Shown here one piece after another: positions 16,969 through 25,721 of a DNA stretch of 36,745 nucleotides; the stretch's first letter is position 1, and the number at the start of each line of letters is the position of its first letter. This DNA comes from Rhodospirillaceae bacterium (GTDB lineage: Bacteria > Pseudomonadota > Alphaproteobacteria > Rhodospirillales > Rhodospirillaceae). Below the pieces are notes generated by a model, which was not told the DNA's origin, did not search any database, and saw only the letters and a program-made list of their open reading frames with translations. The stretch lies in NCBI GenBank assembly GCA_002737725.1, contig NSIP01000019.1, positions 1 through 36,745 of the forward strand. The letters run 5' to 3'. Both the position numbers and the translations under genes were made by a program.

Positions 16969-17823
16969 TTACGTCTTCTCCTCATCCTTAGCCTGACGCC
17001 AAAACGTTTCCATTTCGTCTAAATTGGCCTGGGCCGGGGTTTTGCCCTGGCCCGACAGAAGTTCTTCAATCCGCCGAAAGCGCCGTTCAAACTTCAGGCT
17101 GGTGCCACGCAGGGCCATGCCGGGGTCGATATTGGCCTTTCGGGCTAGGTTGACGCAAGCAAACAACAAATCCCCAATCTCGTCGGTAATGCGTTCGGGG
17201 CCGGCGTTGGCGGCCATGGCCTCTTTAATTTCGCCAATTTCCTCGTCGATTTTGTCCAAGACTTGCGTTGCATCGGGCCAATCAAACCCCACGCGCGCGG
17301 CGCGTTTTTGCAGCTTCTCCGCGTGCTTCATGGCGGGCAGGGTGGCTGGAATATCATCCAGCACACTAGTGGCGTTACCCGACGCTGCTTTTTTATCGGC
17401 CCGCTCGGCGGCTTTGTGCTCTTCCCAGCGCGAATTTTGCGCGCCCACGGTGGCTATCACTTCATCGCCAAACACATGCGGATGGCGGCGGATCATTTTG
17501 GCGCAAATTGCAGCCACAACATCTTCGAACTTGAAGTGCCCGGCTTCCTCGGCCATACGGGCATGATAGACCGACTGCAACAGCAGATCGCCCAACTCGT
17601 CTTTGAGCGATGCCATGTCGCCACGCGCGATGGCATCAGCCACCTCATAGGCTTCCTCGATAGTGTAGGGCGCGATGGTGGCAAAGGTCTGCTCGATGTC
17701 CCAGGGGCAACCAACCTCGGGCGCGCGCAGCCGGGCCATGACCTCGATCAGGTCGGCGATGTCGCCCGTGCTGCCATCGGGCAAGGCGTTGAGTGGCCGG
17801 TTATCGTTAGAACTATCAGGCAT
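16969..17823 (-). CDS. mazG: Nucleoside triphosphate pyrophosphohydrolase MazG
   Basis: Hydrolyses (d)NTPs to NMP and pyrophosphate. It has two all-alpha MazG repeats. The first shows CPWDIEQTFATIAPYTIEEAYEV and DELGDLLLQSVYHARM, with the Mg-binding EExxE and ExxD acids. The second has EEIGEIKEAM and DEIGDLLFACVNLARK. The order and length (284 residues) match housekeeping MazG (E. coli 263). It is transcribed opposite to hflX and ends facing the foreign fragment. In many Alphaproteobacteria mazG lies close to hfq-hflX, which fits here. A perfect hairpin follows its stop. Confidence 0.96.
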   Translation of the reverse strand: MPDSSNDNRPLNALPDGSTGDIADLIEVMARLRAPEVGCPWDIEQTFATIAPYTIEEAYEVADAIARGDMASLKDELGDLLLQSVYHARMAEEAGHFKFEDVVAAICAKMIRRHPHVFGDEVIATVGAQNSRWEEHKAAERADKKAASGNATSVLDDIPATLPAMKHAEKLQKRAARVGFDWPDATQVLDKIDEEIGEIKEAMAANAGPERITDEIGDLLFACVNLARKANIDPGMALRGTSLKFERRFRRIEELLSGQGKTPAQANLDEMETFWRQAKDEEKT

Positions 17824-18110
17824 GTGGAACCGTTTGAAGCGTCACGAATGCCACAATCTATGCTGAAACAGCATTCAATGAAATGATCTGGAATTTTGAA
17901 TAATGCGAGCGCCATCGCGATTGCAATGATGTCGACTAGTTGCTATTAAACAGCATCAAATTGTCGCATAATGTATATTATGAATAGTAATGCGGCGATG
18001 TTTCACTTGACGTATTAAAGACTAGCTATGGTAGCAGAGCGCTTTACCCTGGATGCTCTTGTACTGCTGACCTTCGGTCGAAACCGGTGGCACGAGCATG
18101 ACGGAGTTAT

Positions 18111-18674
18111 TTGGATAACATGCCCACCACTCAAACCAAAATCGAGTTCATCTGGGATGATCGCTGTCCGCTTAAACAAGCCAGCGGCACGTTGAGGTTT
18201 GAGGCGGTTGATACGCCCGCCAACGAAGGCGTGTTTGCTCATGCGGTGCGGTCATGTTTAATTGGCTCGCTCGATGTATCCGATCAACGCCTGATAGCGC
18301 TGAAAGGTTTGTCAGATGCCGTGCGTAGTTACGTTCGTCCTAACCCGGTGTTTTCTTTTGATCGTGCGTGGTGGCGGTTGGCGTACGATCCAGCGGGTGA
18401 GTTGGCGGGTTTTACGCAGCCGGTGATCTTTCGCAATTCCGAACGTGATGGTGGCCTACACGAAGGCTCGCTGCATTACATCGGGGTGTTGCCCGCCTTT
18501 CGCGGCAAAGGATACGTCGATGCGTTGCTGTGCGAAACCACCGCCATTTTACGTGATGTTGGTGTGTGGCGCATTTACTGCGACACCGACGAGCACAACA
18601 CGCCGATGATTAAATCATTCGAGCGCGCGGGGTATCGCCGGGGTAAAATGCGAACATTAGAATTACCAGGTTAA
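18111..18674 (+). CDS. GNAT-family N-acetyltransferase
   Basis: About 187 residues. The C-terminal half carries a GNAT acetyl-CoA loop, YIGVLPAFRGKGYVDALL, followed by a helix and IYCDTDEHNTPMIKSFERAGY, which matches motif B of the fold. The N-terminal ~70 residues are not specific. The substrate is unknown. GGAG (18103-18106) lies 4 bases before TTG 18111 and 13 before ATG 18120, so the start is one of these. The ~290 bases upstream back to mazG are A+T-rich, contain an imperfect palindrome near 17970-17985 and probably the promoter, and hold no other gene I can see. Confidence 0.8.
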   Translation: MDNMPTTQTKIEFIWDDRCPLKQASGTLRFEAVDTPANEGVFAHAVRSCLIGSLDVSDQRLIALKGLSDAVRSYVRPNPVFSFDRAWWRLAYDPAGELAGFTQPVIFRNSERDGGLHEGSLHYIGVLPAFRGKGYVDALLCETTAILRDVGVWRIYCDTDEHNTPMIKSFERAGYRRGKMRTLELPG

Positions 18675-18680
18675 GCCGCC

Positions 18681-19248
18681 ATCATAAAACGTATAATCAT
18701 CTGTTGCGACGGCATCTGAAAAGGTCTGAGTTCGGCCAACTCCACCAATGTGGGCAGAGCCGCCTTTGCGATTGCCTCCCACGACAACCGCGGCATTGAA
18801 CAGGTCGTGTTTTATTCCGATGGACTAGGTACGCGCCCCTCTCTGCCGCGTTGTACAGCGGCGTTATTTGGCATTGGCCTCGATCAGAGCATCAAGTACG
18901 CTTATCGCCTCCTCATCTTTAACTATAGTGCGCGGGCTTTCTGACATCACATTCGCCTGGATGATGAAGCACGCCACGGCGGCAGGGCTGGAACTGACGC
19001 AAGGCTGTCTGGAGCCTCCGCTCACCCAACCCGATCCATTGGATGCATTTGATCGGCGCATTATCTCGGACCGGCGCAAATCCCTTGCACTACTTTTACC
19101 GCGCACTTGGAGCAAAAACCCGCCCCCTGCCCGACGATCTGCAGCAACTCGACAGAAGTGTATTCGCGCGTTGGCGAGGGCCCAACCGGGATACCGCCCC
19201 AAGCACTTGCCGGCACGATTTCGCGAGGTACTCGACCACCAGGACTAA
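18681..19248 (+). pseudogene. DUF2235 (Tle1-like hydrolase) pseudogene
   Basis: Reading across frames recovers a DUF2235 alpha/beta-hydrolase protein. KRIIICCDGI is followed by a TGA (18717) where the family has Trp. The frame continues with QVVFYSDGLGT and FGIGLDQSIKYAYRLL. Near 18925 the frame jumps straight to the C-terminal SDITFAWMMKHATAAGLEL, so the middle of the protein, including the GFSRGA nucleophile region, is deleted. Further frame changes near 19085 (YFYRALGAKTRPLPDD) and 19190 (YRPKHLPARFREVLD) complete the C-terminus. DUF2235 proteins include type VI secretion phospholipase effectors and other hydrolases. With a stop, a deletion and two frameshifts it is not functional. Confidence 0.7.
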
Positions 19249-19295
19249 GTGTGAACGGCAGCCCTCATCCATTGAGAGGCTTGTTCATCTGAGCT

Positions 19296-20735
19296 TTATC
19301 TGAACGGGGGCTCGTCAAAGGCACGGAGTTTTCGGCTATGAAGGCCTGGTCCTTCGCGCCGCAGTTCATCGATTGCCGCCAGCCCGATGCGCAAGTGTTG
19401 GCTGATCGCCTGATCATAAAAGCGGTTGGCTTTACCAGGCAGTTTGAGTTCCCCATGGAGCGGTTTATCCGACACGCATAGAAGTGTTCCGTAAGGAACC
19501 CGAAATCGGTAACCTTGCGCGGCAACGGTTGCGGACTCCATGTCAATAGCAACGGCGCGTGACTGATTAAAACGCAATGCGGTTGCCGTATAGCGCAACT
19601 CCCAATTTCGATCATCTGTTGTCACAACAGTGCCCGTGCGCAAACGTCGCTTCAGGCTCTCGCCTGTTTCACCGGTCACTAGCTCGGCGGCTTTATGAAG
19701 GGCCAGTTGCACTTCAGCAAGTGGCGGAATCGGAACTTCCACGGGCAGGATGTCATCCAAAACATGGTCATCGCGCAGATACGCATGCGCCAGGACATAG
19801 TCGCCGATGGTTTGGCTTGGGCGTAAGCCACCACAATGCCCAATCATGATCCATGCTTCGGGGCGCAATACCGCCAAATGATCGCAGATCGTTTTGGCGT
19901 TCGAGGGACCAACGCCGATGTTGACCATGCTCACGCCAGCGCCACCCGGCGCCATCAGGTGGTAGGCGGGCATTTGGTGTTTGCGCCAGTTACTACCGGC
20001 CAAGGCCTGAGTGGGATCGGCTGTCTCAGCCGTGACCACCACACCGCTGGGTGCTGACAATGCCGTGTAGGGGCTGTTCGCTTTCTTAAGTTCTTGACAT
20101 GCCAAATCAACGAACTCGTCGATATAGCGCATATAGTTCGTAAAAAGAATGTAGCGCTGTAGGTTCGCGGGCGGTGTCCCCGTGTAATGCTTCAGCCGAG
20201 CTAAACTAAAGTCAGTTCTAGCGGCGTCAAATAAGCTTAACGGATACACACCGTCTTGAGCGTTAATCCATAAGCCATCGGCAACTTCATCACCAATATG
20301 CGAAAGCTGTGTTGTTGGAAACCACCTTGCCAGTTCAGAAGGCTCGGCTTGGTTGAAAGCGAAAATCTCAGCTCCGTCGAGGACATAAGGGTAAGGAATC
20401 TCTTGCTTCGATCGACTGATATGAATCTCGACGCCATAATCGTTCTGAAGAAGGCTGAGTTGGTCAGTCAAGTAATCGCGAAACATCAAGGGGTGGGTAA
20501 TGGTCGTCGTGTATGTCCCGGATTTGTTTAATCGCGCAAAGGCCCTGGCGACACGGGCCTCGGAACTCGTCGGCCGATGAATAACGGTGATTTCGGGGTA
20601 TACGAAAGCACCTGCTGCGCGCTGGCTTAAGTCTGGCTTTGTTCCGTCGCGGACGTAAGCGGTGAGCGCCTGACGAAGGTTAGCGACAGATTGCGCATAA
20701 ATGGCTTCAAGTTCGTCGATAAGCGCTTTGACCAT
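19296..20735 (-). CDS. amn: AMP nucleosidase
   Basis: Cleaves AMP to adenine and ribose 5-phosphate. The N-terminal AMP-nucleosidase-specific domain (about 1-170) is followed by a purine-nucleoside-phosphorylase fold. That fold shows VNIGVGPSNAKTICDHL, MIGHCGGLRPSQTIGDYVLA and AIDMESATVAAQGYRF near the end, the last bearing the catalytic ME(S/T) and purine-site residues. At 479 residues it is close to E. coli Amn (484). The start is ATG 20735, preceded by G-rich sequence but no clear Shine-Dalgarno site. A small inverted repeat (AACCCC...GGGGTT, about 20745-20770) lies in its leader. It stands apart from the conserved operons. Confidence 0.95.
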   Translation of the reverse strand: MVKALIDELEAIYAQSVANLRQALTAYVRDGTKPDLSQRAAGAFVYPEITVIHRPTSSEARVARAFARLNKSGTYTTTITHPLMFRDYLTDQLSLLQNDYGVEIHISRSKQEIPYPYVLDGAEIFAFNQAEPSELARWFPTTQLSHIGDEVADGLWINAQDGVYPLSLFDAARTDFSLARLKHYTGTPPANLQRYILFTNYMRYIDEFVDLACQELKKANSPYTALSAPSGVVVTAETADPTQALAGSNWRKHQMPAYHLMAPGGAGVSMVNIGVGPSNAKTICDHLAVLRPEAWIMIGHCGGLRPSQTIGDYVLAHAYLRDDHVLDDILPVEVPIPPLAEVQLALHKAAELVTGETGESLKRRLRTGTVVTTDDRNWELRYTATALRFNQSRAVAIDMESATVAAQGYRFRVPYGTLLCVSDKPLHGELKLPGKANRFYDQAISQHLRIGLAAIDELRREGPGLHSRKLRAFDEPPFR

Positions 20736-20812
20736 TCAAGATAACCCCGATGAGTTCGAGTATGGGGTTCTATCTTAGGGTGCTCGCGCGCAAAGCCATA
20801 GTAAAAGTATCT

Positions 20813-20838
20813 CGATGTGGGCGCTTTCGCGCCCATCG
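20813..20838 (-). terminator. Hairpin terminator of the methyltransferase gene
   Basis: CGAT-GT-GGGCGC, loop TTTC, GCGCCC-ATCG forms a strong stem with a two-base bulge, about 50 bases beyond the methyltransferase stop on the minus strand. The minus strand after it reads CGAGATACTTTTAC, with only a short U stretch. It separates the methyltransferase from amn and probably ends its transcript. Confidence 0.5.
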
Positions 20839-20886
20839 AACCGAGACACTGACGATCTCAGGTGCTTGCGTTAGCAGCTTTGGTGC

Positions 20887-22086
20887 TTAGGCCGATTTCG
20901 TGCCCAGCAGGTTGGTTGTGCCGATCCAGGCTGGGGGGCCCTTTTCGTCAACACTAAAACCCGCCGCGCGCATGGCTCCTACGAGGTCGAGGTTCTCGTA
21001 CTCGTTCCACCACACTTCATTGTTCCAGCGGTGGTCCCAGTAGTGCCGGAATTTCGCATGGGCGTTATTTGAAACCTTGTTGCTGCCCGTATAAAAATCG
21101 ATCGGGAAGAACACGCCGCCCGGCCGCAAGATCCGATGAGCTTCGCGCACGATCTCAACAGCCGCTTTTGCCGTGACTTCGTGGAAGAGAATATAGCATG
21201 TGATCATATCGAAGTGGCTGTCGGGAAACTTGGTATCCTCGGCCAAGCGCTGGGCGAAATTCACATCAACGCCCAAATCGACTCCACGCATATGCGCATA
21301 GCGCACGAGCGGCCCTCCCACATCAATGCCCCAGACTTCTGCAATGGGAAAGCGCTGCTTCAGCGCCACTGTCATTTGGCCGGTGGCGCACCCTAGTTCC
21401 AGAATACGCATCACTTTGCCATCTCGCGGCGGCGGCACGGATGCGGCGAACTTGATGTGCAACTCGTCTTGATCGTTGCTGCTTTTATAAAAATTGTTGG
21501 TGCCGTAGTGGTACACGTGCCCAGCGAACTCATCGCCCACATAGCCTCCTGGCTGAAGATGAATCTCGTGCTTGGTATAATCGGGGATATTCATGTTTGG
21601 ATTGAGTTCCAAAGTCCCCGGCCCTGCTAGATCCGTCTTTTCCATTTCGGCTAAATAAATGTCGGCTTTGGCATGGTATGCGTCGCGCAAATATTGCCAG
21701 GTCATTTGCTGGCAACTAATCCAGGCACGCACGCTAGCCTGCACCAGCGGGTCGTCTTTAATAATGTCGATGACGGTTTGAATGTCGGGGTCGCCGTTGG
21801 GGTCCAGCCCCTTGGCTTTGAACAGTTCATTCGTGCGTGTGGCACAGACGCTGTTAAAGGTGCGGTCGGTCCACTTGCGGAAGCTGGTGAGAAAATCCTG
21901 TTGGCTTTCCAGTTCTAGCGTCGGTAGGCGTTCTAGTCGTCCAGTTGTTCCACGGGGTTCAAAATCGCCCTCAAATCCTTGGTGTGTGGAAGATGCGGTC
22001 TTTGAGGTGGCAGCCTTTGGGGTTGCAGCACTGGCGCTGCTGGTCATGGCTGCTGCTGCGACACCCACTAAGGTACGACGATCCAT
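20887..22086 (-). CDS. SAM-dependent methyltransferase with Tat-like signal peptide
   Basis: A 399-residue protein. Residues 1-21 look like a twin-arginine signal: charged MDRRTL, then VGVAAAAMTSSASAA with an Ala-x-Ala cleavage site. A class I methyltransferase domain lies at about 220-370. Its motif I is ILELGCATGQMT, an acidic VWGIDVG ends strand 2, and FDMITCYILFHEV, HRILRPGGVFFPID follow. An N-terminal ~150-residue region of unknown type precedes it. I chose ATG 22086 because AGAGGAA is 8 bases upstream; a longer open frame from 22278 only reads decayed MBL-fold sequence. Export of an S-adenosylmethionine enzyme would be unusual. The substrate is unknown. Confidence 0.75.
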   Translation of the reverse strand: MDRRTLVGVAAAAMTSSASAATPKAATSKTASSTHQGFEGDFEPRGTTGRLERLPTLELESQQDFLTSFRKWTDRTFNSVCATRTNELFKAKGLDPNGDPDIQTVIDIIKDDPLVQASVRAWISCQQMTWQYLRDAYHAKADIYLAEMEKTDLAGPGTLELNPNMNIPDYTKHEIHLQPGGYVGDEFAGHVYHYGTNNFYKSSNDQDELHIKFAASVPPPRDGKVMRILELGCATGQMTVALKQRFPIAEVWGIDVGGPLVRYAHMRGVDLGVDVNFAQRLAEDTKFPDSHFDMITCYILFHEVTAKAAVEIVREAHRILRPGGVFFPIDFYTGSNKVSNNAHAKFRHYWDHRWNNEVWWNEYENLDLVGAMRAAGFSVDEKGPPAWIGTTNLLGTKSA

Positions 22087-22249
22087 GGTTTGAATTCCTC
22101 TGCACGTGCCTCTGATAGGCAGCAATGCTAGTCCTTTTTTTAAGGCAAAGTCGCATGCAAATAACTGATATGAATAAATGATATGTGGGCATGCGAATGT
22201 TTCGGTTGCGAGCCCCGGCAGGCTCGCCCAGACTAGACGCTGGGCAGCC

Positions 22250-22447
22250 TTACACGGAACAATCAAACAGTTGCGCACGCAAGTCTAGCGAGGTGACCAC
22301 CAGTGCCGTCGTATGTCCGTACTGCACCAGGATCGAGGTGCGACGGCGATTATTCTTGGGGTTGGCGGGGTTGCAATGACCCCATCCCTCCGAGATCGAA
22401 GGCACACCGTCCGCTGCTTCGCAGCCGAGGATGGTGAATTTTGATGC
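22250..22447 (-). pseudogene. MBL-fold metallo-hydrolase (PhnP-like), N-terminal remnant
   Basis: The minus frame reads KFTILGCEAADGVPSI, then GWGHCNPANPKNNRRRTS, then ILVQYGHTTALVVTS and LDLRAQLFDCSV, and ends at TAA 22250-22252. This is the N-terminus of the MBL-fold hydrolase that follows metG-tatD in many Alphaproteobacteria. The start ATG is gone (TCA precedes the first Lys codon, with TGA just before). The sequence beyond the TAA only faintly resembles the expected HxHxDH zinc site. The methyltransferase begins where its C-terminal half should be. Confidence 0.65.
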
Positions 22448-22460
22448 TCATTAAGGGATG

Positions 22461-23285
22461 CTAATCGATCCGGCCGTAAATCGGATGGAAGCTGAGATCG
22501 TCGATCAGTTTCAACCCGCTGATGTCGCTCGGGCGCTCCGTGGGAATGCAAATCATGTTGCACGAGGTCACATTGGGACAGCGGTTGTTGAACTCGCCAA
22601 AGAAGTTGACGGGATTAAAAAGCAGCGGTTGATGCCACCACAACTGATAGCCCTTTGAACGAATGGTGCTGATCAGATCAGGAGACTTATCAGCCCGATC
22701 ATTCTCGACATACAAAATGGGCCTGTGCTTGGCGATGAGCTGTGTCGCCTCCTTGATGACATCAGCTTACATGCCCTCGACATTAATTTTAATTAAGCTG
22801 ACATCGCCCGGAAACGTGAGGTCATCAAGTCCAACAACTTGAATTTGCGTCGGGCCTCCGGTGGTCAATGCCACGCCACCGAAGTTGCCAGCAGTAGTGT
22901 AGTCGACGGCGGGCACGGTCCATAAGACTGACTATCGACCCGGCCCCACCATCATGGGCAGAGCTGTTACGGGGACGTTCAGTGGCATATTTGGACAAAG
23001 CAGGTGGAACATCTCAGGCTGTGGCTCGATGGCGATGACCATGCTCGATCCGACGTGCCGGGCCAGAGCCACAGTGTGCGTACCAACGTGCGCGCCGACT
23101 TTAATCACCACACTGTCAGGTAACACGAATTGGTTCAGACTTTGCTTTCTTGCTCGCCGTATTCGCCATAGGCCATCATCGCTTGGCCGAGGTAGATGAT
23201 GTCGTGGCGATTCACCAAGGAAGGTACCATGGCGCCCACGCACCAGTGCGATGCGATCAATCAGAAGATCAACACGATCAGGCAC
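22461..23285 (-). pseudogene. FkbM-family methyltransferase pseudogene
   Basis: Starting at GTG 23285, with an 8-base overlap on the tatD stop, one minus frame covers an FkbM methyltransferase. It reads LLIDRIALVRGRHGTFL, QSLNQFVLPDSVVIKVGA, VIAIEPQPEMF, VGLDDLTFPGDVSLIKI and LYVENDRADKSPDLI. It is broken by TAG at 22932 and by TAA at 22767, where the family has Glu after VEGM. Between about 23225 and 23135 the expected residues (VNRHDIIYLGQAMMAYGEYG) are in another frame, so two compensating indels are present. Such enzymes O-methylate glycans or other metabolites. It lies between tatD and the MBL remnant, so it was probably inserted into the cluster and then decayed. Confidence 0.75.
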
Positions 23286-24075
23286 GGGCGCTCACAGGTT
23301 TTGCTTTTCTGAACAAGCGGAAGAAATTTTCAGTAGTGCGGCTTGCCAATTCTTCTCGACTGATGCCCTTTAATTCTGCCACCACAGCAGCCGTGTGCGC
23401 GACGAACGCCGGCTCGTTGATTTTACCGCGATGAGGAATAGGTGCCAGGTAAGGCGAGTCCGTTTCCACCAAAAGCCTGTCGAGCGGCACAGCCTTCACG
23501 ACATCACGCAGCGCCTCGGCTTTCTTGAAGGTCACGATCCCAGAGATGGAAATATAAAGGCCCAAGTTCAGCGCGGTATGGGCCAGATCTAGGCCTGAGC
23601 TGAAGCAATGGATCAATCCGGTAAACGCTCCCTTCCCCATTTCCTCAGTAATTGTGGCTGCCATTTGCGCGTCGGCGTCGCGGGTGTGAATGACGACGGG
23701 CAATTTGGCTTCGCGGGCGGCGGCCAAGTGCACACGGAAACTCAAGTCTTGTTCAACGCGGGGGCTGTGCTCGTAGAAAAAATCCAGCCCGGTTTCGCCA
23801 AATCCCACTACTTTGTCGTGTTCAGCCAAGCTAAGCAGTCGCGCCACATCGACGGCGGGTTCTTTGGCAGCTTCATGTGGATGAATGCCAACGGTGGCGC
23901 TGACATCGTCGTATTTCTCGGCAATCGCACGAATGTTCTCGGCGCGGGTCACGTGCGTGCAGATCGTCAGAAAATGCCCGACGCCTGCCTTGCGTGCGCG
24001 ACCCATCACCGCGTCTTGCTGGGCTGCAAGTTCAGGGAAATCAAGGTGGCAATGGCTGTCGACAAGAAAACTCAC
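23278..24075 (-). CDS. tatD: TatD-family metal-dependent deoxyribonuclease
   Basis: A 265-residue TIM-barrel amidohydrolase. Its metal ligands are visible: FLVDSHCHLDF (His8, His10), GETGLDFFY (Glu), VVIHTRDAD (His), GLIHCFS (His) and ETDSPYLAP (Asp). TatD proteins are 3'-5' DNases linked to DNA repair and quality control. The start is GTG 24075, overlapping the metG stop by 4 bases (GTGA), so the two are translationally coupled, as in the conserved metG-tatD pair. Its 3' end overlaps the FkbM remnant. Confidence 0.95.
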   Translation of the reverse strand: MSFLVDSHCHLDFPELAAQQDAVMGRARKAGVGHFLTICTHVTRAENIRAIAEKYDDVSATVGIHPHEAAKEPAVDVARLLSLAEHDKVVGFGETGLDFFYEHSPRVEQDLSFRVHLAAAREAKLPVVIHTRDADAQMAATITEEMGKGAFTGLIHCFSSGLDLAHTALNLGLYISISGIVTFKKAEALRDVVKAVPLDRLLVETDSPYLAPIPHRGKINEPAFVAHTAAVVAELKGISREELASRTTENFFRLFRKAKPVSARA

Positions 24076-25637
24076 GCACCCTTCTCCGTGACGTGCGGGA
24101 CCCAGCGCGGGAACACCGGGCTAGGAGGCGGCAACAGACTACCACCCTTGAGTGCATGTGCTGGGCCCAAATGTGCGAACGAACGCGCACCTGCCGCAAC
24201 GCCCAACTGGTCGAGCATTTTGTTGGCTGAGATTGGCACGAAGGGCTGCATCAAAATGCCTAAGTGCCGCACAATCTCGGCCATCACGTACAGCACCGTA
24301 TTCATGCGCGCCGGATCGGTTTTCTTTAGCGCCCAGGGGGCTTGTTTATCAACGTAGCCATTGGCCGCACGGACCTGTACCCAAATGGCATCCAATGCCT
24401 TGTCGAAGGCCTGGGCGTTTAAGGCGATTCGCACAGGTGCAATGGCATCGGCACATGTCTTCAAAATATCAATGTCCTCCGGCATGTACGGACCTGGCCC
24501 AGGCAAAACACCACCGAGGTTTTTGGAGATAAAGCCCAAGCCCCGCTGCGCCAGGTTGCCCAACTCGTTGGCCAATTCACCGTTGATGCGCCCCGAGATG
24601 GCGGCTTCAGAAAAGTCACCGTCGTTGCCAAAAGGAATCTCGCGCATCAGGAAGTAGCGCACCTGATCAAGTCCGTATTTTCCAACGAGCGTGTTGGGAT
24701 CGATGGTATTGCCCAAAGACTTCGACATCTTTTGCCCCTCGACGGTCCACCACCCATGGGCGAAGACGCGCTTGGGCGGTGCTAGTTTCGCGGCCATCAA
24801 GAATGCAGGCCAATAGACGCAGTGAAAGCGGATGATATCCTTGCCCACCATGTGCATAGCGTTGGGCCAATAGGCCGCGAAGTCTTTGGTGGTGTCGGGG
24901 TAACTAAGGGCTGCGATATAGTTGGTTAGCGCGTCAATCCATACATACATCACGTGCTTTTCGTTGCCGGGCACCGGCACGCCCCAACTAAACGTAGTCC
25001 GTGAAATGGAAAGGTCGCGCAAACCGCCCTTCACAAAACTGCGCACCTCATTGAAACGGCTTTTGGGGCCGATCACCTCGGGGTTGGCGTCATACATCGC
25101 CAGTAACTTGTCTTGAAAAGCTGAGAGCTTGAAGAAGTAACTTTCCTCTTCCACCCAATCTACCGGCGCACCGGTGGGTGCCAGCTTTTCGCCTTTGGGG
25201 CCTTTGGTCAGTTCGCCTTCATTATAAAAGGCCTCATCGCGCACGGCATACCAGCCTGCGTACTTCGACAAATAGATATGCCCGTTCTTTTCCAGTTCAA
25301 TCCATAACGCCTGACAGGCCGCGATGTGACGTGGCTCGGTGGTGCGGATGAAGTCGTCGTTTGATATGTTCAGTGTCGCGGCTAACTCGCGGAAAGTTTG
25401 CGAATTGCGCTCGCACAACGCAATGGGATCAATGCCTTGCTCCTGAGCAGCTTTAGCGATCTTCTGGCCGTGTTCGTCGGTCCCGGTCAGGAACTTGACG
25501 TTGTAACCATCCAGCCGCTTGAAGCGCGCTATCACATCGCAGGCGATGGTGGTGTACGCGTGGCCGATATGCGGCTTATCGTTGACATAGTAAATTGGCG
25601 TGGTGATGTAAAAGGTCTCTGGTTCGGTCACGGGCAT
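24072..25637 (-). CDS. metG: Methionyl-tRNA synthetase
   Basis: A class I aminoacyl-tRNA synthetase of 521 residues. The HIGH motif is PHIGHAYTT near residue 21 and the KMSKS loop is GQKMSKSLGN near residue 305. The connective domain has no CxxC knuckles (WYAVRDEAFYNEGEL), so it is the zinc-free type, and the C-terminal tRNA-binding (dimerisation) domain of E. coli MetG is absent; both are normal for Alphaproteobacteria. It charges tRNA-Met and tRNA-fMet. It is divergent from the GIY-YIG gene, with ~84 bases for both promoters, and is coupled to tatD. Confidence 0.97.
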   Translation of the reverse strand: MPVTEPETFYITTPIYYVNDKPHIGHAYTTIACDVIARFKRLDGYNVKFLTGTDEHGQKIAKAAQEQGIDPIALCERNSQTFRELAATLNISNDDFIRTTEPRHIAACQALWIELEKNGHIYLSKYAGWYAVRDEAFYNEGELTKGPKGEKLAPTGAPVDWVEEESYFFKLSAFQDKLLAMYDANPEVIGPKSRFNEVRSFVKGGLRDLSISRTTFSWGVPVPGNEKHVMYVWIDALTNYIAALSYPDTTKDFAAYWPNAMHMVGKDIIRFHCVYWPAFLMAAKLAPPKRVFAHGWWTVEGQKMSKSLGNTIDPNTLVGKYGLDQVRYFLMREIPFGNDGDFSEAAISGRINGELANELGNLAQRGLGFISKNLGGVLPGPGPYMPEDIDILKTCADAIAPVRIALNAQAFDKALDAIWVQVRAANGYVDKQAPWALKKTDPARMNTVLYVMAEIVRHLGILMQPFVPISANKMLDQLGVAAGARSFAHLGPAHALKGGSLLPPPSPVFPRWVPHVTEKGA

Positions 25638-25721
25638 TTGCTCTGGTTGATATAGGGTTTCGTATACCCCGCCGGGCGACCAGCCGCAAACGGCAAGGAA
25701 AGGGTCAGGAAAAGGCTGCGG

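Noticed and set aside
18020-18100. tRNA-like stretch (GGTAGCAGAGCGC and GGTCGAAACC)
   Set aside because: No cloverleaf can be drawn: no TTC T-loop, no paired acceptor stem and no anticodon arm at the right spacing.
22186-22278. Longer N-terminus for the methyltransferase, beginning at 22278
   Set aside because: The extra residues come from the decayed MBL-fold region, and a good ribosome site lies before ATG 22086.
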